A DNA stretch of 64,000 nt from positions 180,565 to 244,564 of the forward strand of contig NZ_LNCI01000009.1 of assembly GCF_001509585.1 (NCBI RefSeq), given 5' to 3'. Within the stretch, counting starts at the first letter, position 1; each line of letters starts with the position of its first letter. Source of the DNA: Tropicimonas marinistellae. Its GTDB lineage: Bacteria > Pseudomonadota > Alphaproteobacteria > Rhodobacterales > Rhodobacteraceae. This document shows positions 1 through 8,473 of this stretch, piece by piece. The notes beneath the pieces were generated by a model. The model was not told the origin of the DNA. It did no database searches and saw nothing but the letters and a program-made list of their open reading frames with translations. The position numbers and the translations under genes were made by a program.

Positions 1-70
1 CATCGGCCAGCGCCTTCCCCATCCCGATTGCCTGCGCGCCCTGCCCCGGAAAAACGAATGCCCGGCTCAT
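1..70 (-). CDS. fabD: Malonyl CoA-ACP transacylase, N-terminal fragment (cut by window edge)
   Basis: Only the first 23 codons are present and the gene runs off the left edge. The peptide starts MSRAFVFPGQGAQ, the conserved N-terminal strand and loop of FabD-type acyltransferases, where the PGQGAQ loop helps form the oxyanion hole. FabD loads malonyl groups onto acyl carrier protein for fatty acid synthesis in the cytoplasm. A GGGAG element lies 5' of the ATG on the minus strand. It is divergent from the cytochrome b561-YceI gene. The catalytic GHSLGE motif lies outside the window, so the call rests on the N-terminus only. Confidence 0.85.
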   Translation of the reverse strand, partial: MSRAFVFPGQGAQAIGMGKALAD

Positions 71-231
71 GCTCTCACTCCCGATCTTGCCGTTACGTTG
101 CGCCGGTGTATCCCCATGCGCCCGAACCCACAAGCGACGCGCGCACATGCTCTGTGCGGCGGTTGCCATGTGCCCCGCCCGCGCGCGCCCGTATCTCTTG
201 GGCAAACACGTTCCCTCCCGGAGACACGCGC

Positions 232-1440
232 ATGACCCTCGCCAATACCGAAGACAGCTACGGCCTCGCAACGCGCCTGCTGCACTGGCTCACCGCCGCC
301 CTCATTCTCGTCCTGCTGCCGCTTGGACTGATCGCCGAGCAATGGCCCTACGAAACCGCCGCGCAACTGGCGCAAAAGATGTGGCTCTTCAGCCTGCACA
401 AGACCCTCGGCGTCGCGGTCTTCTTCGTCGCCCTGACGCGCCTCGTCTGGATGGCCACCCAAACGCGGCCGCGCCTGCTCAATGGCGACAAGCCGCTGGA
501 GGCCGGCCTCGCCGAAACCATCCACACGCTGCTCTATATCGCGCTCGTCGCGACCCCACTTACCGGCTGGATCCACCACGCCGCCTCCGAGGGATTCGCG
601 CCGATCTGGTGGCCCCTCGGTCAGTCGCTGCCGCTCGTGCCGAAATCAGAACCGCTCTCGGCCGTCTTCTCGGGGCTGCATCTGGTCAGCGTCCTGACCC
701 TTGTCGCCGCGCTCGGGCTCCACGTCGCGGGCGCGCTCAAACACCACGTCATCGACCGCGACGCCACCCTGCGCCGCATGGTGTCCGGCGTGCGGGCCGT
801 GGGCACCGGCGGCACCCATACCGGCCGTGCGGCCGGGCTCGCGGCACTTGCTGCGGCGATGATCGCGGTTGGCGGCGGCGCTGCCGTTGGTCTCTATGCG
901 CCCCCGCAATCTCCCCGCGATGCCGAGCCCGCGCCGATCGTGGCGGAAACGGGCGGCGACTGGCTGGTCTCGGACGGCACGCTTGCAATCACCGTCAGCC
1001 AGATGGGCTCCGATGTCAGCGGCACCTTCGCGGATTGGAACGCCCGGATCGACTTCAGCGAAACGCCCGTCGACGGCAGCCACGGGACCACCGAGGTCAC
1101 GATCGCAATCGGATCGCTGACCCTCGGTTCCGTCACGGAACAGGCAATGGGGGCCGACTACTTCAATGTCGCCGCCTTTCCGACCGCCACTTTCCGTGCC
1201 GACCTGCGTCCGGGCGACGATGGCACGTTCCTGGCCACCGGCAGCCTGACCCTGCGCGGCGCCGAGGTACCAGTGGACATGCCCTTCACCCTGCAGATCG
1301 ACGGTGACACCGCCACGATGAACGGCAGCCTCACGCTCGACCGCCGCGACTTCCATATCGGAGACAGCCAGACCAACGCCGGCACGCTGGGTTTCGACGT
1401 CGCGGTCAACATCGCACTGACGGCGGACCGCAGCCGCTAG
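232..1440 (+). CDS. Cytochrome b561 fused to a C-terminal YceI domain
   Basis: A 402-residue protein from the ATG at 232, behind GGAGAC; an upstream in-frame ATG at 28 would add 68 residues of non-family sequence and overlap the fabD start. Residues 10-170 form a four-helix cytochrome b561 domain with the paired heme histidines visible as H18, H56, H150 and H164. A fifth hydrophobic stretch (about 200-222) leads into a YceI domain (about 243-400), a lipocalin-like fold that in other members binds isoprenoids. Family knowledge suggests a membrane b-type cytochrome moving electrons to or from quinone, with the YceI part outside the membrane. It converges with a stand-alone YceI gene. The physiological substrate is unknown. 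Confidence 0.85.
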   Translation: MTLANTEDSYGLATRLLHWLTAALILVLLPLGLIAEQWPYETAAQLAQKMWLFSLHKTLGVAVFFVALTRLVWMATQTRPRLLNGDKPLEAGLAETIHTLLYIALVATPLTGWIHHAASEGFAPIWWPLGQSLPLVPKSEPLSAVFSGLHLVSVLTLVAALGLHVAGALKHHVIDRDATLRRMVSGVRAVGTGGTHTGRAAGLAALAAAMIAVGGGAAVGLYAPPQSPRDAEPAPIVAETGGDWLVSDGTLAITVSQMGSDVSGTFADWNARIDFSETPVDGSHGTTEVTIAIGSLTLGSVTEQAMGADYFNVAAFPTATFRADLRPGDDGTFLATGSLTLRGAEVPVDMPFTLQIDGDTATMNGSLTLDRRDFHIGDSQTNAGTLGFDVAVNIALTADRSR

Positions 1441-1496
1441 TACCGCAATCCCGAACGCGGGCAGCGCCGCGCGCGCCCGCGTCATCGCAAAGGAAA

Positions 1497-1524
1497 ACGG
1501 CCGCAGGATTTCTCCGGCGGCCGT
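1497..1524 (-). terminator. Hairpin terminator between converging genes
   Basis: ACGGCCGC (1497-1504) pairs perfectly with GCGGCCGT (1517-1524) across a 12-base loop. Read on the minus strand the stem is followed by TTTTCCTTT, so it best terminates the YceI gene; it may also stop transcripts of the b561-YceI fusion. Confidence 0.6.
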
Positions 1525-1550
1525 CCTTACGTCCGTGAGTGGCGCGTGGA

Positions 1551-2132
1551 TTATTCGGCCTTCATGGCCTCGATGGAAATCGTGACATCCACCTCGTCGC
1601 TGACATAGGGCGCATATAGCCCCATGTCGAAATCCGACCGCACCAGCGTCGTGGTCGCATCGAACCCGGCCCATTCCTTTTCGGCCATCGGATGCACGCC
1701 GGCGGCGTTCAGCTTGGCATCCAGCACCACTTCCTTCTCGACCCCGTTCATGGCCAGCAGGCCGGTGATCTTGGCCGTGTCCTCACCGGTCACCTCGATG
1801 CCGGTCGAGTTGAACGTCACCAGGGCGTTGGCCTCGATGCCGAAAAAGTCCTCGGCCTTGAAATGCGCATCGCGCTCTTCCCAGCCGGTCAGCATCGACG
1901 CCACCGGCAGCGACACGCTCACCGAGCTGTTCGCCGGGTCCTCCATGTCGAAGTCGATCTCGCCCTCGAAGCCGGAAAACATGCCGGTGGTGGTCGAGTA
2001 ACCGAGGTGGTTATACGTGAAAACCGCCTGGCTGTGGCTGGAATCCAGCACGTATTTCTCGGCCGTGGCCGCCACTGCCGAGGTGAGCACCGCGACGGCG
2101 GCGAGAGTTGCGATGCGGGAGGAAGTCGTCAT
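1551..2132 (-). CDS. YceI family periplasmic protein
   Basis: A 193-residue protein with a clear Sec signal (MTTSSRIATLAAVAVLTSAVAATA, split after ATA) followed by YVLDSSHSQAVFTYNHLGYS, the typical YceI opening strand. The rest matches the family: an 'HFKAEDFFG' segment, then a 'GLLAMNGVEKEVVLDA' strand. YceI proteins are periplasmic lipocalin-like barrels thought to bind polyprenoid lipids. The ATG at 2132 follows AGGACC at proper spacing; a longer frame to 2207 lacks a signal. Its neighbour across the terminator carries the same domain fused to cytochrome b561, which suggests a shared lipid or quinone substrate; that link is inferred. Confidence 0.85.
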   Translation of the reverse strand: MTTSSRIATLAAVAVLTSAVAATAEKYVLDSSHSQAVFTYNHLGYSTTTGMFSGFEGEIDFDMEDPANSSVSVSLPVASMLTGWEERDAHFKAEDFFGIEANALVTFNSTGIEVTGEDTAKITGLLAMNGVEKEVVLDAKLNAAGVHPMAEKEWAGFDATTTLVRSDFDMGLYAPYVSDEVDVTISIEAMKAE

Positions 2133-2250
2133 TTTATGGTCCTGTTCGGGTTGTTGATCTTGACGCTTCGGAAGATGGCACCATTCCCTCCCTTGAAAAT
2201 TCTGCACCGCCGCACAGACGCGCTATCGCCAGCGCGCAACCGCTTCGGTC

Positions 2251-2279
2251 TTGCATCGCGAGGGCGATTGGCGTAACTG
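2251..2279 (+). promoter_or_regulatory. Candidate sigma70 promoter for rpsF operon
   Basis: TTGCAT at 2251-2256 and TAACTG at 2274-2279 are separated by 17 bases, about 105 bp before the rpsF start, leaving a moderately long 5' UTR. No S6:S18 autoregulatory structure was resolved by eye. Confidence 0.4.
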
Positions 2280-2384
2280 CCCCCATCTCCGCAAGTTGAT
2301 ATGACCAGCGGCGCCTCTCGTGGTCGGGCAGCGGAGATCATCGCCCGCCCTATGAAGGCCGCTTTAGAAATGACAGGAGTTCGC

Positions 2385-2741
2385 ATGCCGCTTTACGAGC
2401 ATGTCTTCATCTCGCGTCAGGACCTGTCCAACGCGCAGGCCGAAGGGCTGATCGAGCACTTCTCGACCGTTCTGGCCGACAATGGTGGCCAAGTCGTCGA
2501 CCAGGAATACTGGGGCGTCAAGACCATGGCCTACAAGATCAACAAGAACCGCAAGGGCCACTACGCCTTCCTCAAGACCGACGCGCCCGCGCCGGCCGTG
2601 CAGGAAATGGAACGCCTGATGCGCCTGCATGACGACGTGATGCGCGTGCTCACCATCAAGGTGGACACCCACGCCGAAGGCCCGTCGATCCAGATGCAGA
2701 AGCGCGACGACCGCGACGACCGCCGTCGCGAGCGCCGCTGA
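2385..2741 (+). CDS. rpsF: 30S ribosomal protein S6
   Basis: A 118-residue S6, starting MPLYEHVFISRQDLS, the family N-terminus, with AGGAG nine bases before the ATG. The conserved YWGVKTMAYKINKNRKGHYAF core is present from about residue 44. The charged C-terminal tail (KRDDRDDRRRERR) is typical of alphaproteobacterial S6. S6 binds S18 on the platform of the 30S subunit. It is first in the rpsF-rpsR-rplI operon, 29 bp before rpsR. A frame extending upstream to 2301 adds residues absent from the family and was not used. Confidence 0.97.
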   Translation: MPLYEHVFISRQDLSNAQAEGLIEHFSTVLADNGGQVVDQEYWGVKTMAYKINKNRKGHYAFLKTDAPAPAVQEMERLMRLHDDVMRVLTIKVDTHAEGPSIQMQKRDDRDDRRRERR

Positions 2742-2770
2742 TCCGAAACCCGAGAAAAGGAGCATAACTC

Positions 2771-2998
2771 ATGGCTGCAAAACCGTTTTTCCGCCGCCGC
2801 AAGGTCTGCCCGTTCTCCGGTGAGAACGCGCCCAAGATCGACTACAAGGACACCCGTCTTCTCCAGCGCTACATCTCCGAGCGCGGCAAGATCGTGCCCT
2901 CCCGTATCACCGCCGTCTCGGCGAAGAAGCAGCGCGAACTGGCCCGCGCCATCAAGCGCGCCCGCTTCCTCGCCCTGCTGCCCTACGCCGTGAAATAA
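2771..2998 (+). CDS. rpsR: 30S ribosomal protein S18
   Basis: A 75-residue S18. It opens [17 protein letters not shown] and carries the diagnostic [19 protein letters not shown] and [22 protein letters not shown] segments. S18 heterodimerises with S6 in the 30S platform. AAAGGAG lies just before the ATG. It sits between rpsF and rplI, 12 bp before rplI, so the three are one transcription unit. Confidence 0.98.
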   Translation: MAAKPFFRRRKVCPFSGENAPKIDYKDTRLLQRYISERGKIVPSRITAVSAKKQRELARAIKRARFLALLPYAVK

Positions 2999-3010
2999 GG
3001 AGCGAGCCCC

Positions 3011-3634
3011 ATGGACGTTATCCTTCTGGAACGTGTGGCCAAGCTTGGCCAGATGGGCGAAGTCGTTTCCGTCAAGGACGGCTATGCCCGCAACTTCCTG
3101 CTGCCCCAGGGCAAGGCGCTGCGCGCCTCCGAGGCCAACAAGGCCCGGTTCGAGGCCGAGAAGGCCCAGCTCGAAGCCCGCAACCTCGAGACGAAGGCCG
3201 AAGCCGAGAAGCTCGCCGCCAGCCTCGACGGTCAGCAGTTCATCGTGATTCGCTCCGCCTCCGACACCGGTGCGCTCTACGGCTCCGTCACCACGCGTGA
3301 CGCCGCCGACGCGGCCACCGAAGGCGGGTTCTCCGTCGACAAGAAACAAGTGGCGCTGGCCAAGCCCATCAAGGAACTCGGCCTGCACGACGTACACGTG
3401 AACCTCCACCCCGAAGTGGTCGTCACCATCGTCATGAACGTCGCCCGTTCGGAAGAGGAAGCCGAGCTTCAGGCGTCCGGCAAGTCGATCCAGGAACTCG
3501 CCCAGGAAGAGGAAGAGGCCGCCGAATTCGAGATCGCCGAACTCTTCGACGACATCGGGTCGGCCGCCGCCGACGACGAAGACCTCAAGGGCGCGACCGC
3601 CGAAGAGGCGCCGCAGGACCCGATCGAGGACTGA
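3011..3634 (+). CDS. rplI: 50S ribosomal protein L9
   Basis: A 207-residue L9. The N-terminal rRNA-binding domain is clear ([19 protein letters not shown], then [16 protein letters not shown]), followed by the long connecting helix and a C-terminal domain to about residue 150. The protein is longer than the roughly 150 residues of E. coli L9 because of an acidic tail (about 155-207) rich in Glu and Asp, as I expect for Rhodobacterales. L9 sits at the base of the L1 stalk. It closes the rpsF operon and is followed by a strong terminator. Confidence 0.97.
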   Translation: MDVILLERVAKLGQMGEVVSVKDGYARNFLLPQGKALRASEANKARFEAEKAQLEARNLETKAEAEKLAASLDGQQFIVIRSASDTGALYGSVTTRDAADAATEGGFSVDKKQVALAKPIKELGLHDVHVNLHPEVVVTIVMNVARSEEEAELQASGKSIQELAQEEEEAAEFEIAELFDDIGSAAADDEDLKGATAEEAPQDPIED

Positions 3635-3694
3635 TCGGCCCAAGCGCCATCGCGGGCGGTGCTCATCCGCCGCCCGACACGGTATCAAAACAAC

Positions 3695-3730
3695 AAGGCG
3701 CGTCGCGATTGCGGCGCGCCTTTCGTTTTT
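3695..3730 (+). terminator. Rho-independent terminator of rpsF-rpsR-rplI, probably bidirectional
   Basis: AAGGCGCGTCGC (3695-3706) pairs with GCGGCGCGCCTT (3711-3722) with one G-T pair and a four-base loop, followed by TTTCGTTTTT. On the minus strand the same stem is followed by GTTGTTTTG, so it can also end the converging preA transcript. Confidence 0.85.
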
Positions 3731-3771
3731 CCCGGTGGCGGTGGTGGCGGTCCACGCCCCCGCCGCGCCCG

Positions 3772-5079
3772 CTACTGTGCGGCGATCACCTTGGCGGGGT
3801 TGTTCGGGTGCGTCGTCCAGTCGCCCGGCTCCGCGGGCACGTTCCGCCCGGTGCGGTCATCCATCTCGCCGGCTGCAAGCTTGCGCATGCTGATGCACCC
3901 CTCGACCGGGCAGACGTTGACGCAGAGGTTGCAGGCGACGCATTCGCTATCGTCCACCTCGAAAACCCGGCCCTCCTTCATCAGGATCGCCTGGTGCGAC
4001 GTGTCCTCGCAGGCCGCGTAGCAGCGCCCGCACTTGATGCAGGCCTCCTGGTCGATCTCGGCCTTGGTGATGTAGTTCAGGTTCAGGTACTGCCAGTCGG
4101 TGACGTTCGGCACGGCCTTGCCAACAACCTCGCTGACGGAGCTGTACCCCTTCTCGTCCATCCACGACGACAGCCCCGAGATCATCTCCCCGACGATCCG
4201 GAACCCGTAGGTCATCACGGCGGTGCAGACCTGCACGTTGCCAGCCCCCAGCGCCATGAACTCCGCCGCATCGCGCCAGGTCGTCACCCCGCCGATGCCG
4301 GAAATCGGGATACCCGCCGTCTCCGGGTTGCGCGCGATCTCCGCCACCATGTTGAGCGCGATCGGCTTCACCGCCGGGCCGCAATATCCGCCGTGCGTCC
4401 CCTTGCCGTCGATCATCGGCTCCGGGCTCATCGCGTCGAGATCGACCGATGTGATGGAATTGATCGTGTTGATCAGCGAGACCGCATCCGCGCCGCCGCG
4501 CTTTGCCGCCTCCGCCGGGTAGACGATGTTCGTGATGTTGGGTGTCAGCTTCACGATCACCGGCATCCGGGTGTTCTGCTTGCACCAGCGCGTCACCATC
4601 TCGATGTATTCCGGTACCTGCCCCACGGCCGAGCCCATGCCGCGCTCCGCCATGCCATGCGGACAGCCGAAGTTCAGTTCCACCCCGTCGGCGCCGGTTT
4701 CCTCGACCACCGGCAGGATCGCCTTCCAGGCATCCTCCTCGCAGGGCACCATCAGCGACACCACCACCGCGCGGTCCGGATAGTCGCGCTTCACGGATTT
4801 GATCTCCTGCAGGTTCTGCTGCAGCGGCCGGTCCGTGATCAGCTCGATGTTGTTGAGCCCGATCAACCGACGGTCCGCGCCCCAGATCGCGCCGTACCGC
4901 GGTCCGTTGACGTTCACCACCGGCGGCCCTTCGGAGCCCAGCGTCTTCCACACGACGCCGCCCCAGCCCGCCTCGAAGGCGCGGCGGACATTGTATTCCT
5001 TGTCCGTCGGCGGCGCGGAGGCGAGCCAGAACGGGTTGGGCGATTTGATCCCGACGAATTCGGATGCAAGACTAGCCAT
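3772..5079 (-). CDS. preA: NAD-dependent dihydropyrimidine dehydrogenase, subunit PreA
   Basis: A 435-residue protein with a dihydroorotate-dehydrogenase-like FMN barrel (about 5-320) and a C-terminal ferredoxin-type region. The active-site loop NFGCPHG carries the catalytic Cys. Two 4Fe-4S motifs follow: CIKCGRCYAAC and CVACNLCVNVCP. With PreT it reduces uracil and thymine to dihydropyrimidines (or the reverse), the first step of reductive pyrimidine breakdown in the cytoplasm. preT ends 14 bp upstream on the same strand, so the pair is an operon. Dihydropyrimidinase and beta-ureidopropionase genes, which would complete the route, are not in this window. Confidence 0.92.
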   Translation of the reverse strand: MASLASEFVGIKSPNPFWLASAPPTDKEYNVRRAFEAGWGGVVWKTLGSEGPPVVNVNGPRYGAIWGADRRLIGLNNIELITDRPLQQNLQEIKSVKRDYPDRAVVVSLMVPCEEDAWKAILPVVEETGADGVELNFGCPHGMAERGMGSAVGQVPEYIEMVTRWCKQNTRMPVIVKLTPNITNIVYPAEAAKRGGADAVSLINTINSITSVDLDAMSPEPMIDGKGTHGGYCGPAVKPIALNMVAEIARNPETAGIPISGIGGVTTWRDAAEFMALGAGNVQVCTAVMTYGFRIVGEMISGLSSWMDEKGYSSVSEVVGKAVPNVTDWQYLNLNYITKAEIDQEACIKCGRCYAACEDTSHQAILMKEGRVFEVDDSECVACNLCVNVCPVEGCISMRKLAAGEMDDRTGRNVPAEPGDWTTHPNNPAKVIAAQ

Positions 5080-5093
5080 CTCTGCGCTCTCCC

Positions 5094-6479
5094 CTATTCG
5101 GCCGCGACGGCGGTGACGCCGGTCAGCGCCATGTGAATGTCCTCGGCCGCGTCGCGGCCATTGGCGACAGCCGTCACCGTCAGGTCGTCGCCGCCGGACG
5201 CGCAGTCGCCCCCGGCCCAGACCCCCTCGATCGACGTGCGCCCGCTGTCCGAGACGACGATCTTGCCGCCTTCGGTCTCCAACACGCCCGGCACGCCGCT
5301 GAGGGCCTGGCCAATGGCTTTGAAGACCTGGTCGGCCTTGATCGTGAAGGTCTCTTCGGACGCGACAAGCCCCGTCGGCCCGTCCTCCGTATAGGCGAAG
5401 GTCACCGACGAAACGGTCTTGCCATCATCGCTGTTGAACGCCACCGGCTGGGCGTTCAGCACGATCTTCACGCCCTTCGCCGTCGCCAGTTCCTGCTCGA
5501 AGGTCGAGGCCGACAGCCGGTCGCGCCCCCGGCGATAGACCATCGTCACATGTTCCGCCCCGAGCAGCTTCGACTGGATCGCGGCGTCCACCGCCGTCAT
5601 GCCACCGCCAATGACCACCACGTCGCGCCCAACGGGCAGCACGGACAGGTCGTCGGCCTGCCGCAACTCGGCGATGAAATCCACCGCGTCGCGCACATGC
5701 GCATGCTCCTCGCCCTCGACACGCAGCGCGTTCACACCGGCCAGTCCCATGCCGAGGAACACCGCGTCGAACGCCTCCTGCAATTCCTCCAGCGACAGAC
5801 CCTCGCCCAACCGCTGGCCATAGCGCATCTCGATACCGCCGATCCCGAGCAGCCACTCCACCTCGGCGGCGGCAAAGCTGTTGGGCGCCTTGTAGGCGGC
5901 GATGCCGAATTCGTTCAGCCCGCCAGCCTTCTCGCGCGCGTCGAAAACCACGACCGAATGGCCACGCATGGCGAGGCGATGCGCGCAGGCCAGTCCCGCC
6001 GGCCCCGCGCCGACGACCGCAACCTTGCAGCCGGTGGGCGCGCCGCGGCTGTAGGGATGCGGGTCCTGCGCCATGAGATGATCGGTCGCGTAGCGCTGAA
6101 GCTGCCCGATCTCCACCGGGTTGCCCTCCGCCACCTGCCGCACGCAGGCCTCCTCGCACAGCGTCTCGGTCGGGCACACCCGGGCGCACATGCCGCCCAG
6201 AATGTTCTGGTCGAAGATCGTGCGCGCGGCACTGTCGGGATCGCCGGTCTGGATCTGCCGGATGAACATCGGGATGTCGATCGCCGTCGGGCAGGCCGTG
6301 GTACACGGCGCGTCGTAACAGAAATAGCACCGGTCCGCGGCAACGCGTGCCTCATGCGTATCGAGCGGCGCATGGAGATCGTCGAAATTCTGACGGTAGG
6401 TGGCTTGATCGAGCCGACCGGGAACGACGCCCGGCGTCCTCTGGCTGTTTTGCATCGTGCAAACCCCTGCTGGAGACAT
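5094..6479 (-). CDS. preT: NAD-dependent dihydropyrimidine dehydrogenase, subunit PreT
   Basis: A 461-residue glutamate-synthase-small-subunit-type flavoprotein. The N-terminal iron-sulfur region is CYFCYDAPCTTACP followed by CARVCPTETLCEEAC. Two Rossmann motifs follow: VAVVGAGPAGLACAHRLA for FAD and VVVIGGGMTAVDAA for NAD(P)H. PreT passes electrons from NADH to the FMN barrel of PreA. I chose the ATG at 6479 because GGAGAAAG precedes it at seven bases; a second ATG at 6455 (MQNSQRT) has a weaker AGGGG and would shorten the protein by eight residues. A TTTGATAAAAAATCTGACC stretch lies further upstream, but no RutR-like palindrome was found there. Confidence 0.9.
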   Translation of the reverse strand: MSPAGVCTMQNSQRTPGVVPGRLDQATYRQNFDDLHAPLDTHEARVAADRCYFCYDAPCTTACPTAIDIPMFIRQIQTGDPDSAARTIFDQNILGGMCARVCPTETLCEEACVRQVAEGNPVEIGQLQRYATDHLMAQDPHPYSRGAPTGCKVAVVGAGPAGLACAHRLAMRGHSVVVFDAREKAGGLNEFGIAAYKAPNSFAAAEVEWLLGIGGIEMRYGQRLGEGLSLEELQEAFDAVFLGMGLAGVNALRVEGEEHAHVRDAVDFIAELRQADDLSVLPVGRDVVVIGGGMTAVDAAIQSKLLGAEHVTMVYRRGRDRLSASTFEQELATAKGVKIVLNAQPVAFNSDDGKTVSSVTFAYTEDGPTGLVASEETFTIKADQVFKAIGQALSGVPGVLETEGGKIVVSDSGRTSIEGVWAGGDCASGGDDLTVTAVANGRDAAEDIHMALTGVTAVAAE

Positions 6480-7019
6480 TTTCTTTCTCCAAAGGCTGAC
6501 ACAGGTCAGATTTTTTATCAAACGGTAAATTTTCTGGAAACGCCAGATTCCACCGCGCCGTCTGCCGAGTGCCGCCTTTTTCGGCGGGACTCCCGCGCTT
6601 CGGCACACACACTGACCTATGCCTGCTTCCCTCCGCCCCTGCCCGAGCATGGGCCGGGGGTTCCTTCGGAACGGCTGGTCCCCGCCCCTGGCGTTCGGCT
6701 GTCGGCGGGCGGTGTGCGATCGTGCATCGGACAACGGTGGGACAACGGGCGGTCACGGCGTGGAACCCTCAGGGATGCGCGGCTGCAACGGGTGTTCCAC
6801 GCGATGTGACGTGACGATCCGAAGAAGGTCAGACCGGTGCGCTTACGTCGACAAGGCACAAGACGCACGCCGGCAAAACGGCTCTCGCCAAGGCGCACGG
6901 CTCCCCCGTTTCCGGCGCCGCGCAACCGCATCAATCGGTTTCCCGTAATGACAGCAGTGCGACCGGACATTGCTATGGCAACGTGACGGCGTCCGGGCAG
7001 CTGATCGGAGGGTCTGTCA
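6480..7019. other. 540-base region without a convincing gene
   Basis: It presumably holds the preTA promoter on the left. Open frames on both strands lack family-like sequence and good start signals. A short hairpin CCGCC-TTTTTC-GGCGG sits near 6572-6587. No tRNA, known riboswitch or repeat was recognised. Confidence 0.4.
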
Positions 7020-7292
7020 ATGATCGACACCTCGAACGCACCGGACACGGCCCGCATCCGCATTCTGATGGTGGATGGCGACACCGAGCTTTCCTGCGAG
7101 ACCTGCGCCTTTCCGGCGTCGCGCCGCGACGATGCCGACCGCGCGGACACCGTTTCCGCCGCCCGGAGCATGATCGCATCCATCTCCGGCCCGGTAACAG
7201 GCCGCTCTCCGTCGCGTCGCTACGCCGGCGACGAAAACATATTCAAGAATTTTAATTTGGAACCCGCGCGCCCCTGCGCTAAACTCTTCTGA
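7020..7292 (+). CDS. Possible small hypothetical protein (weak)
   Basis: A 90-codon frame from the ATG at 7020, with GGAGGG seven bases before it, which is the main support. The product is polar, with two close cysteines (CETC) near residue 26 and no recognisable domain. Its last third contains AT-rich sequence that looks like the promoter of the next gene (7257-7285), so the frame may be coincidental. I do not recognise a family. Confidence 0.3.
   Translation: MIDTSNAPDTARIRILMVDGDTELSCETCAFPASRRDDADRADTVSAARSMIASISGPVTGRSPSRRYAGDENIFKNFNLEPARPCAKLF
7257..7285 (+). promoter_or_regulatory. Candidate sigma70 promoter for the 7323 membrane protein gene
   Basis: TTGGAA (7257-7262) and TAAACT (7280-7285) with exactly 17 bases between, in a locally AT-rich patch, about 38 bp before the ATG at 7323. 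It overlaps the 3' end of the weak frame at 7020-7292. Confidence 0.5.
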
Positions 7293-7322
7293 AACGCTCG
7301 ATAGCCTTGCAGGGATTCGACC

Positions 7323-7643
7323 ATGCCAGAACTCGTCCGCCTCTACATCCGTCAGGTTGCAATTGGCTTCCTCTTGTCGGCGGCCTTCGTGGCGCTGCTG
7401 TTCGGGCTGAACGTGGCGAACCTCTGGCATCTGGTCACCCATTCCAGCGGCGGATGGATCGCGGCTCTGATGCTCTTCGTCTTCAACGGGATCGTCTTCG
7501 CCGGAGTCCAGTTCGGCATCTCCGTCATGCGGATGCACGAGGACGACGACGACACCGGCCGGGGCAAGCGGATCTCCTTCGCGACGCCGACCGTACCGGC
7601 CGACGGCTCGCTCGCGGTGACCGCGTCCGACGATCGCCGCTGA
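7323..7643 (+). CDS. Small two-helix membrane protein, conserved hypothetical
   Basis: A 106-residue protein with two hydrophobic helices (about 12-34 and 44-66), separated by a short polar turn (WHLVTHSSGG), then an acidic patch (MHEDDDD) and a disordered tail. AGGGATTC precedes the ATG, and a good -10/-35 pair lies just upstream. I recall similar short membrane proteins in Rhodobacterales but know no function. It appears to be monocistronic. Confidence 0.65.
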   Translation: MPELVRLYIRQVAIGFLLSAAFVALLFGLNVANLWHLVTHSSGGWIAALMLFVFNGIVFAGVQFGISVMRMHEDDDDTGRGKRISFATPTVPADGSLAVTASDDRR

Positions 7644-8038
7644 CGCGGCGCCGATCCGACACCGCTCCATCTGATTTCGGTCGTTTTCGGCGGTCATTCC
7701 GACCGGACTTGTCCGTCACGGCACGAAACCCCGCGTCTGGTCGCGAATTGTACGAATCTGCGTGAAAAACGACCGCGCTTCCGGTCATTTCACCCCGGCA
7801 ACCCGGTCGAAACGACCGTTTGCCGGCAGTGAAATCGTGGCGGGGACCGCGCGCAACCGTGAGGGTGTTTCATTCCCGAGGACCTGTATATACAGGTGGG
7901 CGCCAGGTAACCGGACCAGGATCCGGACAGAGCCAGCTCCCTCGGAATTGCTTAAGGCCACCGGAATTTGACCCAGGCACGAGGAGGGCAGAGCCGCCAA
8001 CGCCCGAAATAGGCGTCGCCGGCGCATTCGGCAAGAGA
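7644..8038. other. 395-base intergenic region with inverted repeats and a possible structured RNA
   Basis: No gene was supported. On the left, GGTCGTTT-type segments recur in both orientations: CGGTCGTTTT (7679-7688), AAAACGACCG (7764-7773) and the palindrome CGGTCG-AAA-CGACCG (7804-7818). On the right, a nested fold is possible: CCGAGG (7876-7881) with CCTCGG (7940-7945) enclosing the perfect palindrome ACCTGTATATACAGGT (7882-7897) and a CCGGA/TCCGG hairpin (7911-7926). I could not match this to a known RNA family. Confidence 0.4.
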
Positions 8039-8473
8039 TCAGGCGGATTTTTCCATCTCCACGTCTGGCACGTGCAGACGAAGCCTTGCCAGGTGGGAGT
8101 CCCAGCCTTCGTCGAGCGCCAGAACGAGTCCAAACCCCGCCTCGCCTTCCGGCAATCCACTATGTTCCAGCGAAAGCCGCGTTCCGCCAGGCACCTCTTC
8201 GAGCGTCCACGCGACACGCGTCTTGTGCCCTTGCAGCGGTCCTATCTCGAAACTGTATTCAAGATACTCGTGCGGCCGCGCGGCGATGACCTCGCCCCAC
8301 ATCAGCCTGTCGCCGCTGCTCGTCCCGAACATCTCGTAGCTGCTGCCTTCGCTGAGCGGAACTTCCGGCTTGTGAAACCACGTTGCCAGCTTCTCCGGTT
8401 CGGTCAGGAATGCCCAGACACGCGCCGCCCCCACCGGCAGGTAGATCGTCTTCCTCAACGTCGCATTGCTCAT
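8039..8473 (-). CDS. SRPBCC (AHSA1/START-like) domain protein
   Basis: A 144-residue single-domain protein of the activator-of-Hsp90-like SRPBCC group. Diagnostic segments are IYLPVGAARVWAFLTEPEKLATWF at the start, the central WGEVIAARPHEYLEYSFE, and WTLEEVPGGTRLSLEHSGL. The fold is a helix-grip barrel binding a hydrophobic ligand; no ligand can be named. Its ATG overlaps the TGA of the upstream ArsR-type gene (ATGA at 8470-8473), so the two are translationally coupled. ArsR-SRPBCC pairs are common in bacteria, where the regulator controls its own operon. Confidence 0.85.
   Translation of the reverse strand: MSNATLRKTIYLPVGAARVWAFLTEPEKLATWFHKPEVPLSEGSSYEMFGTSSGDRLMWGEVIAARPHEYLEYSFEIGPLQGHKTRVAWTLEEVPGGTRLSLEHSGLPEGEAGFGLVLALDEGWDSHLARLRLHVPDVEMEKSA

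Noticed and set aside
7882..7897. ACCTGTATATACAGGT as a LexA site
   Set aside because: It recalls the E. coli CTGT-N8-ACAG box, but the spacing is N4, and alphaproteobacterial LexA uses GTTC-N7-GTTC, found exactly at 8881.
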